From: Rhodococcus pseudokoreensis
Lineage (GTDB): Bacteria; Actinomycetota; Actinomycetes; Mycobacteriales; Mycobacteriaceae
Assembly: GCF_017068395.1 (NCBI RefSeq)
Contig: NZ_CP070619.1
Span: 4,898,001-4,962,000, forward strand
DNA: 64,000 nt
Direction: 5' to 3'
Shown here: positions 8,311 through 17,188 of the stretch, in pieces
Numbering within the stretch: position 1 is the first letter of the stretch
Layout: each line of letters opens with the position of its first letter
Position numbers and translations under genes: made by a program
The notes under the pieces: generated by a model
Database searches by the model: none
Seen by the model: only the letters and a program-made list of their open reading frames with translations
What the model was told of the DNA's origin: nothing

Positions 8311-9172
8311 GTGCTCCGGCACGCGCGAGGACCAGCATGCGCTCTTCGATGGTGGCGCGCACGGGCCGGATGTCGGCGGCGATGCCGGCTGAGTCGAGTA
8401 CAGAATCGATCGTCGCCGGATCCGTGTCCGGGACTCGGATCGCACGGCCGTCCAGGATCACGGGGATTCCGGCATCGTTCAGTGCCGCGAATGCCTGTGC
8501 CCATTCCTGCGTGTGCACCGCGACCGCGCGGGTGTCGCCGATGATGTCGTCCTCGCTGCCGGCGCCGACGAGTTGCCCGGACGACATCAGCAACAGGCGA
8601 TCACATTGCTGCGCTTCTTCCATGTAGTGGGTGGTGACGAGGATGCCGACGCCGTTGTCGGCCTGCTGCCGGATCGTGTCCCACAGCCGTGCCCGGGACA
8701 GTGCGTCCACGCCGGACGTCGGCTCGTCCAACACCAGCACGTTGGGTTCGTGTGCCAGAGCCACGACGAACGCGACCTGTCGTTGCGAGCCCAGGGCCAG
8801 TTCACGGACGAGGGTGTTGCGCGCGTCGTGGAGTTCGGCCGGAACCGCGGGCACGGGGACACCGTAGGCCTCCGCGCTGAAGGCCAGGTTCTCTTCGACG
8901 GTCAGATCGCGGTAGAGGCCCAGGTTCTGGGGCACGTAGCCCATGCGCGCGCGGCGCGTTCGGTCCGGCGGGCCGCCGAGCAACTCGACCGCGCCCTCCG
9001 TCGCCGCGAGCAGACCCAGGAGCATCCGGATCAGCGTGGTCTTCCCTGCCCCGTTGGCGCCGAGAAGGCCGACCACCTCGCCGGGGGCGACGGTCATCGA
9101 CATCGAGTCGACGGCAGTGAAGTCACCGAACTTCCGGGTCACCGAGCGTGCCCGCAGTACCTCAGCGGTCAT
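8303..9172 (-). CDS. ABC exporter ATP-binding protein 2 (divergent signature)
   Basis: The 289-residue nucleotide-binding domain has Walker A GANGAGKTTLI, a Q-loop (YVPQNLGLYRDLTVEENL), Walker B VLVLDEPTSGVD and the switch His (VTTHYMEEA). The ABC signature is degenerate: LALGSQRQ stands where LSGGQRQ is expected, so its own ATP site may be weak in a heterodimer with the other ATPase. It begins with an ATGA overlap with the upstream ATPase stop. The C-terminal 80 residues after the switch are the usual regulatory extension of drug-type exporters. Confidence 0.88.
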   Translation of the reverse strand: MTAEVLRARSVTRKFGDFTAVDSMSMTVAPGEVVGLLGANGAGKTTLIRMLLGLLAATEGAVELLGGPPDRTRRARMGYVPQNLGLYRDLTVEENLAFSAEAYGVPVPAVPAELHDARNTLVRELALGSQRQVAFVVALAHEPNVLVLDEPTSGVDALSRARLWDTIRQQADNGVGILVTTHYMEEAQQCDRLLLMSSGQLVGAGSEDDIIGDTRAVAVHTQEWAQAFAALNDAGIPVILDGRAIRVPDTDPATIDSVLDSAGIAADIRPVRATIEERMLVLARAGAHG

Positions 9173-9993
9173 GATGCCCCGACCTCCCGCCGACGTGAAA
9201 GAGACAGCGCGATGACGATGTCTTCGAGATCTGGCGTGATGGTCGCGGCGTCGGTGCCGGGGTGTCCGTCCTCCCAGTACTCGTGACGCTCCCGGCCGCG
9301 GCGCCACGACCACTCGGGTCGCACGGGATCGGCTGCCGAGGTGATGGCGCCGGTGAATCCGGCCCGCACCTCGTCATAGGAGCCCTGGGTCAGGATTCGG
9401 CCGGAGTCCAGGACGACGAGATGCCCGGCGCGTTCGGCCTCGTCGAGATATGTCGTCGACATCACCACGGCCGCACCGTCCGCGGCGGCCTCCGAGATCA
9501 ACCGCCACAGGTCGATGCGGCTCACGGGGTCGACGCCGGTGCTCGGTTCGTCCAGGATCAGCATCTTGGGTCGGTGCAGCATGGCCATCGCCGTGCCCAG
9601 CTTGCGCCGCATCCCTCCGGACAATGCCGAGGCGAGTCGGTCCGCCGCGTCACCCAGCCCGGCCCGGTCGATGAGTTCCTCGCGCCGCTCGGCCAATTCG
9701 TTGCCGCTCAGGCCGTAGATGCCGCCGACGAAATCCATGTTCTGCCGAACCGTCAGCGCCGCCCAGCTACCCGGGCCCGCACAGAGGAACCCGATTTCGT
9801 GCTTGCCCGGGGCGTGAACGGTCCCACTGTCGGGGAGGACCTCCCCCACGAACGTCCGCAGCAGGGTCGACTTCCCCGCCCCGTCTCCTCCGACCAAGGC
9901 CACCACCTGGCCGGCCGGTACGTCGATGCTCACTCCGTCGAGGGCTGTCCGGTCGCCGAACCGGACGACGACGGACTCGGTCGCGGCGATCAC
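9169..9993 (-). CDS. ABC exporter ATP-binding protein 1
   Basis: A 274-residue ABC ATPase. Walker A is GGDGAGKSTLLRTFVGE, the signature ALSGGMRRKLGTAMAML is canonical, and Walker B is MLILDEPSTGVDP. The switch position carries Thr instead of His (VVMSTTYLDEA). The GTG start at 9993 overlaps the permease stop (GTGA), which indicates translational coupling, so I prefer it to the long upstream-open frame. Together with the second ATPase and one permease it should form an efflux pump of the Ybh/Yhi type. Confidence 0.87.
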   Translation of the reverse strand: MIAATESVVVRFGDRTALDGVSIDVPAGQVVALVGGDGAGKSTLLRTFVGEVLPDSGTVHAPGKHEIGFLCAGPGSWAALTVRQNMDFVGGIYGLSGNELAERREELIDRAGLGDAADRLASALSGGMRRKLGTAMAMLHRPKMLILDEPSTGVDPVSRIDLWRLISEAAADGAAVVMSTTYLDEAERAGHLVVLDSGRILTQGSYDEVRAGFTGAITSAADPVRPEWSWRRGRERHEYWEDGHPGTDAATITPDLEDIVIALSLSRRREVGAS

Positions 9994-11069
9994 GAGGCGT
10001 CCGCACCGGTCGGATCGACCGACTTCGACCCCTCGGGCCTGCCCGCCTTCGAGACGTCGGGCGCGAGATCTCGCCGGAAACGAAGCGTCGACCCGGTGAA
10101 GACCACGATCGCCATCACGGCCAGCACGACCAACGGCAGCCACAGCGACGAAATCGGCGCATCACGCAACATCACGCCCTGCGAGATCATCGTGAAGTAG
10201 GTCAGCGGAAGCAGGTAACCGATCCAGCGAACCCCCGCCGCCATCGCGTCGAGCGGAAAAATCATGCCGGACAACAAAATCTGCGGCATCAGGAACAAGA
10301 ATGCGGTCTGGATCGCTTGTCCGGTGGTCTGCGAGATCGTCGATATCAGCACACCGAGACCGAGGACGACGAACAGGAAGAGCGCGGCGCCCAGCGCGAA
10401 CACGAGCACGTTGCCGTTGAACGGCACCCCGAACAGCACCATGCCCAGCACCGTCACCACGGTCATGTCCAGCGCGGCGAGCAGAAAATACGGCACGATC
10501 TTGCCCAAGATCACCTGGCTCGGCCGGATGGGCATGACCGCGAGTTGTTCGAGGGTCCCGGCCTCACGTTCCCGGACCAGACCGATGCTGGTGACGATCG
10601 TGCCGATGAAGGTCAGGATCAGGCCGATGATCGCCGGCACCATCACCCACGACGTCTTCAGTTCGGGATTGAACAGCACCTCGGTGCGGACCTGGTCGCC
10701 GAGTTTGTTCAGGATCGACACCGTCGACTGGGCAGCGAACAGATTCGAGCCGTCGACCAGTGCCGTCGACTGCTCGGCCGGGGTCGATCCGGTCACCACG
10801 ACGACGTCGACCTTGTTCTCCCGCAACAAATCCGTCGCCTGCGCGGTCGAGCCGTCGACGTCTGTCTGTGTCACATCGAAGAATGGCGGCAACGACGTGC
10901 TCACCTGTTGAGCCGAGGGGCCCATGACGGCAGTTTCGACCGAGGAGACATAGAAGTTGGCGGCGTAGCCGAAGATCACGAGCAGGAGAAGCGGCAGCGC
11001 AATCAACATCGCCAATGTGCGGGGGTCCCGCCGAAGTTCGCGAAATTCCTTGAGAATCATGGCGCGCAT
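9990..11069 (-). CDS. ABC-2 type exporter permease
   Basis: The 359-residue permease starts with the typical cytoplasmic MILKEFRELRRDPRTLAMLI and a first TM near residue 20-38. A large extracytoplasmic domain (about residues 45-170) and five C-terminal TMs follow. The motif VREREAGTLEQLAVMPIRPSQVILGK marks the ABC-2 family. It is the promoter-proximal gene of a permease-ATPase-ATPase-TetR operon. The C-terminal tail after FRRDLAP is extended by about 20 polar residues. Substrate is unknown; hydrophobic drugs are the usual cargo. Confidence 0.88.
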   Translation of the reverse strand: MRAMILKEFRELRRDPRTLAMLIALPLLLLVIFGYAANFYVSSVETAVMGPSAQQVSTSLPPFFDVTQTDVDGSTAQATDLLRENKVDVVVVTGSTPAEQSTALVDGSNLFAAQSTVSILNKLGDQVRTEVLFNPELKTSWVMVPAIIGLILTFIGTIVTSIGLVREREAGTLEQLAVMPIRPSQVILGKIVPYFLLAALDMTVVTVLGMVLFGVPFNGNVLVFALGAALFLFVVLGLGVLISTISQTTGQAIQTAFLFLMPQILLSGMIFPLDAMAAGVRWIGYLLPLTYFTMISQGVMLRDAPISSLWLPLVVLAVMAIVVFTGSTLRFRRDLAPDVSKAGRPEGSKSVDPTGADAS

Positions 11070-11145
11070 ATTCGATGCTAGGCACGCCCAGTGACCTGGG
11101 TCAACAGTTGATGAATTACACGCCGTGCCGGAGATCAGTCGTCCG

Positions 11146-11679
11146 TCAGCGGCGAAGGGCGGCGTCCAGCATGCGGATCAGTTCGCCGACCCGTCCGCCG
11201 CCACCCGGTGCCGCCGGAAAACGTCCGAGTACGTCGACGACGACCGGTGTCGCACGCTGGACCGCCAGCCCGACGTGTTCGGCGCCGACGGTCCGATCGT
11301 CCCCGGCGACGAGTTCGGCCGCCCTGGCCGCATACGCGGCCGCTCCGAGAATGTGCTTGACCTGGGTGGCCTTCGCCAAGGGATGCAGGTAGGCGGCGCC
11401 TGCCGCGGCCATCGCTGCCCACGCCGCCTCGCGCGCAGCCTCGGTGTCCGTGCCCTTGGCGGCCGCGAGCGCCGCCCACGCCGCGTCGCGGAGAGGTTTC
11501 CCGCGCTCACCACCCCGAGCGAACTCCCACGCGGTAGTGATCGCGCCGCGGGGCCGGGGGTCGTCCGGCCGATCGGCCTCGAATATCTCGAGCACCCCCT
11601 CCGCGCACCCCGCGGCGAACGCGGCGACCTCCCGCAGATCCTGATTACTCAGAACGATTTCCGTTGCGTCCCCTGCCAT
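11146..11679 (-). CDS. Immunity-like helical protein (paralogue of 51580-52110)
   Basis: A 177-residue alanine-rich helical protein starting MAGDATEIVLSNQDLREVAA. The segment FEADRPDDPRPRGAITTAWEFARG is nearly shared with the protein at 51580-52110 (FESVRPDDPRPRDAIENARAWVRG), as is the later AAYAARAAELVA-type helix. This motif is typical of a family annotated as putative immunity protein (Imm5-like), which usually occurs as an orphan gene without a toxin. No toxin gene is nearby, so the immunity role is only a label. The open frame upstream overlaps the 16-bp box at 11720 and is not the real start. Confidence 0.65.
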   Translation of the reverse strand: MAGDATEIVLSNQDLREVAAFAAGCAEGVLEIFEADRPDDPRPRGAITTAWEFARGGERGKPLRDAAWAALAAAKGTDTEAAREAAWAAMAAAGAAYLHPLAKATQVKHILGAAAYAARAAELVAGDDRTVGAEHVGLAVQRATPVVVDVLGRFPAAPGGGGRVGELIRMLDAALRR

Positions 11680-11719
11680 GGATCCATTTTCGACGACCGG
11701 CCGACGGGGCATCGAGACT

Positions 11720-11735
11720 GTCCCCCAAAGTGGAC
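11720..11735. promoter_or_regulatory. 16-bp box upstream of the carboxylation cluster
   Basis: The sequence GTCCCCCAAAGTGGAC is an imperfect inverted repeat (GTCC-N8-GGAC) 100 nt before the first gene of the cluster. The same 16 bases with a single change (A to C at position 10) recur at 17044-17059, at the start of the LuxR gene. The shared box suggests direct control of this operon by that LuxR protein. Confidence 0.6.
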
Positions 11736-11834
11736 TGTGGCGCACGACACAGCGGCTCGTAGCGTTCCTGGCACCGACGAAAGTGCGTGTTCAAGACAAT
11801 CCCACGCCCACGAATGGGCCGAACGGAGTATGTG

Positions 11835-12212
11835 ATGAGCGGAGACCTGAACGAGGTCGGGACCGGTGTCAACCTATTCACCGCAGGGGAGGTTCGCGGT
11901 ACTGCGAGGTGGTTCAACGACACGGCCGACGTGCTGTCGATCGACGACGACGACCTCGAGGACACTATCGCGTTCGTCAGCAAGGGCGGAATGACGTTCC
12001 TGTCGCCGATCCTGCCGGACCTGCGCGCGATCGTCTGTACGGCCGGTAGCCGGGAGTCGCACCTCGCGATCCTGTCGCGAGAGTCCGACGTCCCCTGCGT
12101 GCTCGCCGCCGACCTGACCGGAGCCGTCGCAGACGGCGACACCGTGGTCCTGGACCTGTCGGATACCGAGACCGCACGCGTGGCCGTCGCTGCCGGGGCG
12201 GTGACGGCGTGA
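11835..12212 (+). CDS. Stand-alone phosphohistidine swivelling domain protein (pair 1)
   Basis: A 125-residue protein made almost entirely of one PEP-utilising-enzyme mobile domain. The core GGMTFLSPILPDLRAIVCTA leads into RESHLAILSRESDVPCVLA, where the His corresponds to the phosphorylated His of PPDK/PEP synthase (TSHAAVV). In those enzymes this domain shuttles a phosphoryl group from the ATP-grasp site to the substrate. Here it is a separate subunit, and its stop overlaps the start of the next gene (GTGA), so the two are probably made in equal amounts. The same pair of domains is fused in the protein at 13409-15031. Confidence 0.82.
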   Translation: MSGDLNEVGTGVNLFTAGEVRGTARWFNDTADVLSIDDDDLEDTIAFVSKGGMTFLSPILPDLRAIVCTAGSRESHLAILSRESDVPCVLAADLTGAVADGDTVVLDLSDTETARVAVAAGAVTA

Positions 12213-13405
12213 CCGCACAACTGACCACTCCCGTGAACGTGGAGGCCCTGTACACCGACCCGGCCTACGAGCCCACACTCGAGGAATGGAACTGGCTTGT
12301 GCACGCCGCGGGTGCGGCCTACAAGTCCGAACTGTCGGCGCGGACCGTGTTCGAGTCGGAACTGTTCGGCATGAACACCTACATTCTGATGTCGATGATG
12401 GAGGACTACCTCCGGGTGCCGGAGCGCATCCGCACCATCCGACAGCACGCCACCCCCACCGAACTGGTGCGCAAGGCTCTGCCCATCGGCAACAAGCGCA
12501 GCTTCATCAACCTCGCGGCCACCCCGCTGCACTACCTCACCGGTCGTGAACTGTTCGTCGACCTCGGCGAGAACACCCTGTCGGACGGTCTGGAGGACCA
12601 GCTCGAGGTGCTGCGCTTCTGGCGCGAGGCGACCATCGCCATCCGCACCGACAACGTCCTGTTCAACATGGACGCGGAGCCGCAGAACAGTTCCCATGTA
12701 ATCGGCGGCGACTTGCTGGCGGAGATCCGGTCCCACCTGGTTCCCGCGGACGACGAGGTCAAGGCGGGGATTCGCAAGTTCGGTGCGCGGCTGACCGCGT
12801 ACGCGTTCCTGGAGAACTGCGACGCACGCACCGCGGTGTGCGACACCGGGCCCTATCAACTCGAGGACGGCACGTTCCTGGCGCTGCGCGAGACCTGCAC
12901 GGACGGTGACGGAGACTTCCCCTGGGTCGACGGCATCCGCGAAACGCTGCCCTACCACCATTTCGTCATCGCCCACCGGCTGCCCGCCACGGTGAAGATG
13001 GACAACAACGTCTGGGGCACAGCCTGGTTCACGCCGAGCGACTACCAGGCCGACATCATCGAAACCCGAGTGTTCTGCACCGACGGCGGCACCCTCCGCC
13101 CACTCGGCGCCGACGAGGTCGAGGAGGCCACCAAGGCGATCCGGAAGGCGCACCGAGCGCTGTACCAGCGGTTGGCCGAGACCGACGCCGAAGAACGCAA
13201 CCTGTACGCCACCGAGATGTACGCATGGAAGCTCAAGGCGTGGGCACGACTCGCCGGCTGCTACGACGAGATCGATTGGGCCATCACGCCGCGGATCGCC
13301 GAATCCTTCCAGAAGTTCAGCGACCCGGACCTCGCGCTGCAGTTGATCGGCGGCGTCTTCGTTCCGCAGAACCGCGACGGTTGCTTCCGTCCACTGGGAG
13401 GCTAG
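12209..13405 (+). CDS. Unrecognised family, phosphohistidine-partner protein 1
   Basis: A 398-residue soluble protein with no domain I can name. It shares a set of motifs with the proteins at 13409 (C-terminal part) and 17910: an SELFGMNTYILMSMMEDY helix, a GRELFVDLG motif near residue 110, then ENCDARTAVCDTGPY (general form C-[DE]-x-R-x-G/A-x-x-[DN]-[ST]-G-P-Y), a DFPWVDGI segment, and an NVWGTAWF strand. It always follows or is fused to a swivelling phosphohistidine domain, so it probably binds the molecule that receives the phosphoryl group. That role is inferred from association only. Confidence 0.75.
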   Translation: MTAQLTTPVNVEALYTDPAYEPTLEEWNWLVHAAGAAYKSELSARTVFESELFGMNTYILMSMMEDYLRVPERIRTIRQHATPTELVRKALPIGNKRSFINLAATPLHYLTGRELFVDLGENTLSDGLEDQLEVLRFWREATIAIRTDNVLFNMDAEPQNSSHVIGGDLLAEIRSHLVPADDEVKAGIRKFGARLTAYAFLENCDARTAVCDTGPYQLEDGTFLALRETCTDGDGDFPWVDGIRETLPYHHFVIAHRLPATVKMDNNVWGTAWFTPSDYQADIIETRVFCTDGGTLRPLGADEVEEATKAIRKAHRALYQRLAETDAEERNLYATEMYAWKLKAWARLAGCYDEIDWAITPRIAESFQKFSDPDLALQLIGGVFVPQNRDGCFRPLGG

Positions 13406-13408
13406 GTC

Positions 13409-15031
13409 ATGTCCATTCTCGGCAAGGGAAATCCGTCGTACTCCTTCGCGCCGGTCACCGGAACAGTGCACCATTTCCGGTCGCCGGACGACGTGATCGC
13501 CTCCCTCGACAGCGACCTCGAGTCCACGATCGCGCTCGTCGCGTCGGGCGGCACGACATTCCTTTCGCCGATCCTGGGTCGGCTCGGGGGAATCGTCTGC
13601 CTGGATGGAACACTCCGCTCGCACCTGGCGATCGTGTCACGAGAGTTCGAGGTCCCGTGCCTGGTCGGTACCGAACTGTCCGAGGACATCCCCGACGGTA
13701 CCGAGGTCACGCTCCGTATCGAGGAGCAGACGGGGGTCGTGGCTTCCCCGGATACTGAAACCGGATCGGATGTGAGCGCCGCGTGGTGGGAATACATCCG
13801 GCGCGTGGGAGACGAGATCGCCGTCAAGGACTTCATGGTCGACGTGACGGGCGCTGCGCTCGAGGCACTCATCTCCGAGGAACTCACCGACGACCGCCTC
13901 GACGACCTCGTCCAGCACATGGGCCGGGCATTCAAACCCGAATTGACGCGCCGCTCCGGTTTCACCTCCGAACTGTTTCCGATGCTGCCCTACATGTCGC
14001 TGTCGGTCATCGAGGACTTCCACAGCTACGTGGATCGGATACGCGTGATCGAGGCGGCTGTGCCGGCTGAAGAGTTGGGTCGCCGGTTGCGTGAGGGGCC
14101 GAACAAGGTCAGCCCGCTGTGGATCTGGATGATCGGCTACCACTTCCTCTGCGGTCGAGAGTGCCTGATACAGATGGGCACCATCGAGCCCGGTGACCAC
14201 CGGGAGGATATTCGCACCGTCGTGGACTTCTGGCGCCGGCTCACCCTGGCGCACCGTGGTGACGGCACACTCGACTACAAGGACGCCGGATTCACCAACC
14301 GCTACCTGTCGACAGCAGTCGTCGAGGAGCTGGTCGGCGCGGCAACGGTGTTGGACGCGACCACTGCGAAGAGCCTCAAGCGGCTGAACGCGACGGTCTC
14401 GGGATACTCGTTCCTGTACTTCTGTGACTCACGGGTCGGTATCTGCGACTCCGGTCCGTATCCGCGGCCGACGGGAAACCGGCAGACGATCGTGCGGGAC
14501 TATCTCTCCCTCGGCCCCAGCTCGTGGGCGTATCCATGGACGGACGATCTGGACCCGCCCTACACCGGGTTGACGATGGTCCTGACATTCGACCGCTCGA
14601 AGTTCACCGAGTTCGAAATCAACGACTGGGGAACAACGTTCACCGAACCCGATCAACTTCTCGCCGTCGTCGACGAAGCTGCCGTGTACGGGTACCGCGC
14701 CGACGGCACCCGTGAACTGATCGCGCCGGAAGACTGGCCGAGTGTTGCCGCGGATCTCAGCCGATGCCACATGGGCCTGTATCAGAAGTTCGCCACCATG
14801 GACCGGAGCGACCGAATTTTGGCCGCCACCACCATGTACACCTCAGGTCTTCGCCCCTTCGCCGCCCAGGCCGGGGTGACCGACCACGTCGACTGGGAGA
14901 TGTCGCCGAAGACCCTTGCGCTCTACCCCGATCCATTCGATGACGACGACAAGGCCGCGGCCATCTTCGGAGGTGCCCTGGTGGCACACGACATGCCCGG
15001 ATCCTTCTCGCCCATCCGCCCGAACTCCTGA
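13409..15031 (+). CDS. Fusion of phosphohistidine domain with the unrecognised partner family (pair 2)
   Basis: The 540-residue protein joins two modules that are separate in pair 1. Residues 1-115 are a phosphohistidine swivelling domain (GGTTFLSPILGRLGGIVCLD, then LRSHLAIVSREFEVPCLVG). After a short acidic linker, residues 150-540 match the partner family: TSELFPMLPYMSLSVIEDF, GRECLIQMG, YFCDSRVGICDSGPYP, YPWTDDL and INDWGTTF. The fusion is good evidence that the two modules work as one unit. It starts 3 nt after the previous stop and probably belongs to the same transcript. Confidence 0.82.
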   Translation: MSILGKGNPSYSFAPVTGTVHHFRSPDDVIASLDSDLESTIALVASGGTTFLSPILGRLGGIVCLDGTLRSHLAIVSREFEVPCLVGTELSEDIPDGTEVTLRIEEQTGVVASPDTETGSDVSAAWWEYIRRVGDEIAVKDFMVDVTGAALEALISEELTDDRLDDLVQHMGRAFKPELTRRSGFTSELFPMLPYMSLSVIEDFHSYVDRIRVIEAAVPAEELGRRLREGPNKVSPLWIWMIGYHFLCGRECLIQMGTIEPGDHREDIRTVVDFWRRLTLAHRGDGTLDYKDAGFTNRYLSTAVVEELVGAATVLDATTAKSLKRLNATVSGYSFLYFCDSRVGICDSGPYPRPTGNRQTIVRDYLSLGPSSWAYPWTDDLDPPYTGLTMVLTFDRSKFTEFEINDWGTTFTEPDQLLAVVDEAAVYGYRADGTRELIAPEDWPSVAADLSRCHMGLYQKFATMDRSDRILAATTMYTSGLRPFAAQAGVTDHVDWEMSPKTLALYPDPFDDDDKAAAIFGGALVAHDMPGSFSPIRPNS

Positions 15032-15045
15032 GAGGAGGCGCCCAC

Positions 15046-16191
15046 ATGCGCCAATCGATGCAGAAACTCATTCACGCCGACGAGCTGTTGTGTCACCAGA
15101 CGCCCGAAACCTTCGCGACCATCAGCCACGCCGACACGTCCTGGACGGAGAAACTCTGGGCGTCGCTGTTCGCCCGCGACGGGTCCATTCAGGTCGACAT
15201 CGGCCTCGGGAAATACCACAACCGGAACGTGATGGACATGTTCGCCGGCGTTTCGCGAGGGAAGGAGCAGCTGACGGTCCGTGCCAGCAGGCAGCTCGAT
15301 CTCGATGGCGAGCGGATCGGCGTGGGGCCCTTGGACTACGAGGTCATCGAGCCTCTCCGTCAGGTGCGCTGGGTCCTGCAGGAGAACGACGTGGTCCCAC
15401 TGCGATTCGACCTCACCATCACCGGAGTGCTGCCGCCGTTCCTGGAACAGAAGGACGTCCAGCGTGAGCCGCAGGGCTTCCGGGTGCAGTCCGACCTCCT
15501 CCGCTACCACCAGGCGTCGACGATCAGCGGCGAGATCTGGATCGACGGCGAGCGGATCGAGGTCCGGGACGAGGAATGGTTCGGCTTCCGCGACCACTCC
15601 TGGGGAGTGCGGATGGACGTCGGCGAGACGGCGCCCGACGTCTTCAAGCCGCAGCGCCTCGATGGCGACTTCATCCTCACCTGGAGTCCGATGTGGATGC
15701 AACGTCCCGATGGAAGTAGCTACGAAATCCATCACTACCTGCAGTGGGTCGACGGCGCCGTGACCTACTTCTCGGGTTTCGAGAACCTGCCGGACGGCAC
15801 TCAGCGGCAGCTTCACGGCATGCGGGACGAACTCAAGTACGATCCCGTCAACCGCCGCCTCCTCGGGGGCAAGATGACGTTCGACTCCGGTTGGGGCGAG
15901 ACCCGGACCCTCGAGATCGAACCGATCGGCGACACCGGTTTCCATCTCGGTACCGGCCTGTATTTCGGCTTCAAGGGGCACCGCCACGGGCAGTGGCACG
16001 GTCCGTCCCACCTGGACGGTGAGCGGTATGCCGATGTCTCCGAGGAGAATACGGCACGCGAGGTGCATCAACTGCGTGACTGTGTGATCAGGGTTCGTGA
16101 AGGCGACGCCGTCGGCTACGGCATCTTCGAATCGATGGTGATCGGTGAACATCCCCGCTACGGGCTGACGAAGGAGAGTTCCTTCCTCTGA
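15046..16191 (+). CDS. CrtC/AttH-like lipocalin-fold protein
   Basis: A 381-residue protein with the motif WFGFRDHSWGVRMD at about residue 180. This D-H-S-W-G signature is characteristic of the hydroxyneurosporene-synthase (CrtC)/AttH superfamily and its DUF relatives, which bind or hydrate terpenoid and polyketide-like compounds. The repeated beta pattern (ITGEIWIDGERIEVRD-like strands) fits a tandem lipocalin-type barrel. It closes the first half of the cluster 14 bp after pair 2. It could hydrate, isomerise or sequester the hydrophobic substrate. It has no signal peptide. The exact reaction is not deducible. Confidence 0.7.
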   Translation: MRQSMQKLIHADELLCHQTPETFATISHADTSWTEKLWASLFARDGSIQVDIGLGKYHNRNVMDMFAGVSRGKEQLTVRASRQLDLDGERIGVGPLDYEVIEPLRQVRWVLQENDVVPLRFDLTITGVLPPFLEQKDVQREPQGFRVQSDLLRYHQASTISGEIWIDGERIEVRDEEWFGFRDHSWGVRMDVGETAPDVFKPQRLDGDFILTWSPMWMQRPDGSSYEIHHYLQWVDGAVTYFSGFENLPDGTQRQLHGMRDELKYDPVNRRLLGGKMTFDSGWGETRTLEIEPIGDTGFHLGTGLYFGFKGHRHGQWHGPSHLDGERYADVSEENTAREVHQLRDCVIRVREGDAVGYGIFESMVIGEHPRYGLTKESSFL

Positions 16192-16236
16192 CCGGAGCGT
16201 GACGGGGCCGCGGACGAACAGTCTGCGGCCCCTTTG

Positions 16237-17067
16237 TCATATCCGCTGCGCCCGCGCCAGCAGCGCCAGTTCCATCCGTGACTGGCAACCGGTGGTCGTG
16301 AGGATTCGGGTGACGTACTTCTTCACGCTGTCCTCGGCGAGCGAGAGGATCTCGGCGATCTGCGCATTCGACAATCCGTCGGCGACGAGTCGGACAACCT
16401 GCCGCTGGCGCACGGAGAGTCGTGCGAGGGCCGCCTGCGACTTCGACGCGGGCAGGCCGCGGGCCATGGCCGACATCTGCTGGCTCAGCAGCCGCAGCGT
16501 GGCCGCCTCGGAGGCACCGATCTTGCCGGGCTCCGGGTCGAACATCCCCAGCAGTGCCGTGTGTCCCGCGCTCAACTCCAGGCGCAATGCGGCAGCGGTC
16601 TGCATGCGCCACGTGGAGGAGAGGAAGTATCGGACGTAGGCGTCGGCCGCCGCGGGCATCTGGCCCATCGACTGCAGTTCGTCCAGTGAGGACACGCCGC
16701 TGGAGACGAGTTGCCGCATCGCCGCCGGCGTGCCGAAGATGTCGTAGCGGGCCCACCTGTCCTGGTATTCGGGCAGCATCTTGGCGGTTTTGCCCGCGGT
16801 CAGGGGTGCCGAATCCTCGAACACGGTGTGGAAGGTCGCGCCGGCGAAGAACGAGACGTGTCTCAGGGCGAAGTGCTCACTGATCGCTTCGACGGCCCGT
16901 TCCTTGAAGTCGGGAAGGCAGGCCGCGCCGGAGCACTGTTCGAGGATGTCGAACGCGCGCTCGTAGTCGGCCTTGCTCAGGTTGGCTCGGAACGGGGAGC
17001 GGTTTCGGGACGAGGACTTTGCAGTCGGCGTTGTCCCGGAAGTGTCCCCCAACGTGGACTGGGTCAC
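16237..17067 (-). CDS. LuxR-type regulator of the carboxylation cluster
   Basis: A 276-residue regulator with a C-terminal GerE/LuxR helix-turn-helix at about 208-265 (LSVRQRQVVRLVADGLSNAQIAEILSLAEDSVKKYVTRIL) and an N-terminal sensor region of unknown type. It contains no recognisable receiver, PAS or ATPase domain. It lies opposite to and between the two halves of the cluster. The annotated GTG at 17067 lacks a good ribosome binding site, and the 16-bp box at 17044-17059 falls inside its first codons. The true start may therefore be a later TTG or GTG, leaving the box in the promoter. Autoregulation is likely. Confidence 0.82.
   Translation of the reverse strand: MTQSTLGDTSGTTPTAKSSSRNRSPFRANLSKADYERAFDILEQCSGAACLPDFKERAVEAISEHFALRHVSFFAGATFHTVFEDSAPLTAGKTAKMLPEYQDRWARYDIFGTPAAMRQLVSSGVSSLDELQSMGQMPAAADAYVRYFLSSTWRMQTAAALRLELSAGHTALLGMFDPEPGKIGASEAATLRLLSQQMSAMARGLPASKSQAALARLSVRQRQVVRLVADGLSNAQIAEILSLAEDSVKKYVTRILTTTGCQSRMELALLARAQRI
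17044..17059. promoter_or_regulatory. Second copy of the 16-bp box, at the LuxR start
   Basis: GTCCCCCAACGTGGAC differs by one base from the copy at 11720-11735. It overlaps the first codons of the longest LuxR frame and sits 130 nt before the divergent gene at 17189. It could serve both directions. Confidence 0.6.
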
Positions 17068-17188
17068 ACCACGGAGCGTAGCTAGTTTTATGTCACAACG
17101 CCAAGAAGCCGGAGAAAAAAATACCAGGTAGCCACCTGTTTCCGGCCGCGATGGCGGCTGCGTCAGTCCCTAGGAAACGTGAGGTGAC

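Noticed and set aside
11645..13624. A 659-codon minus-strand open frame
   Set aside because: It is antisense to the pair-1 genes, lacks recognisable domains and has the composition of a GC-rich shadow frame; the plus-strand genes have conserved phosphohistidine motifs.
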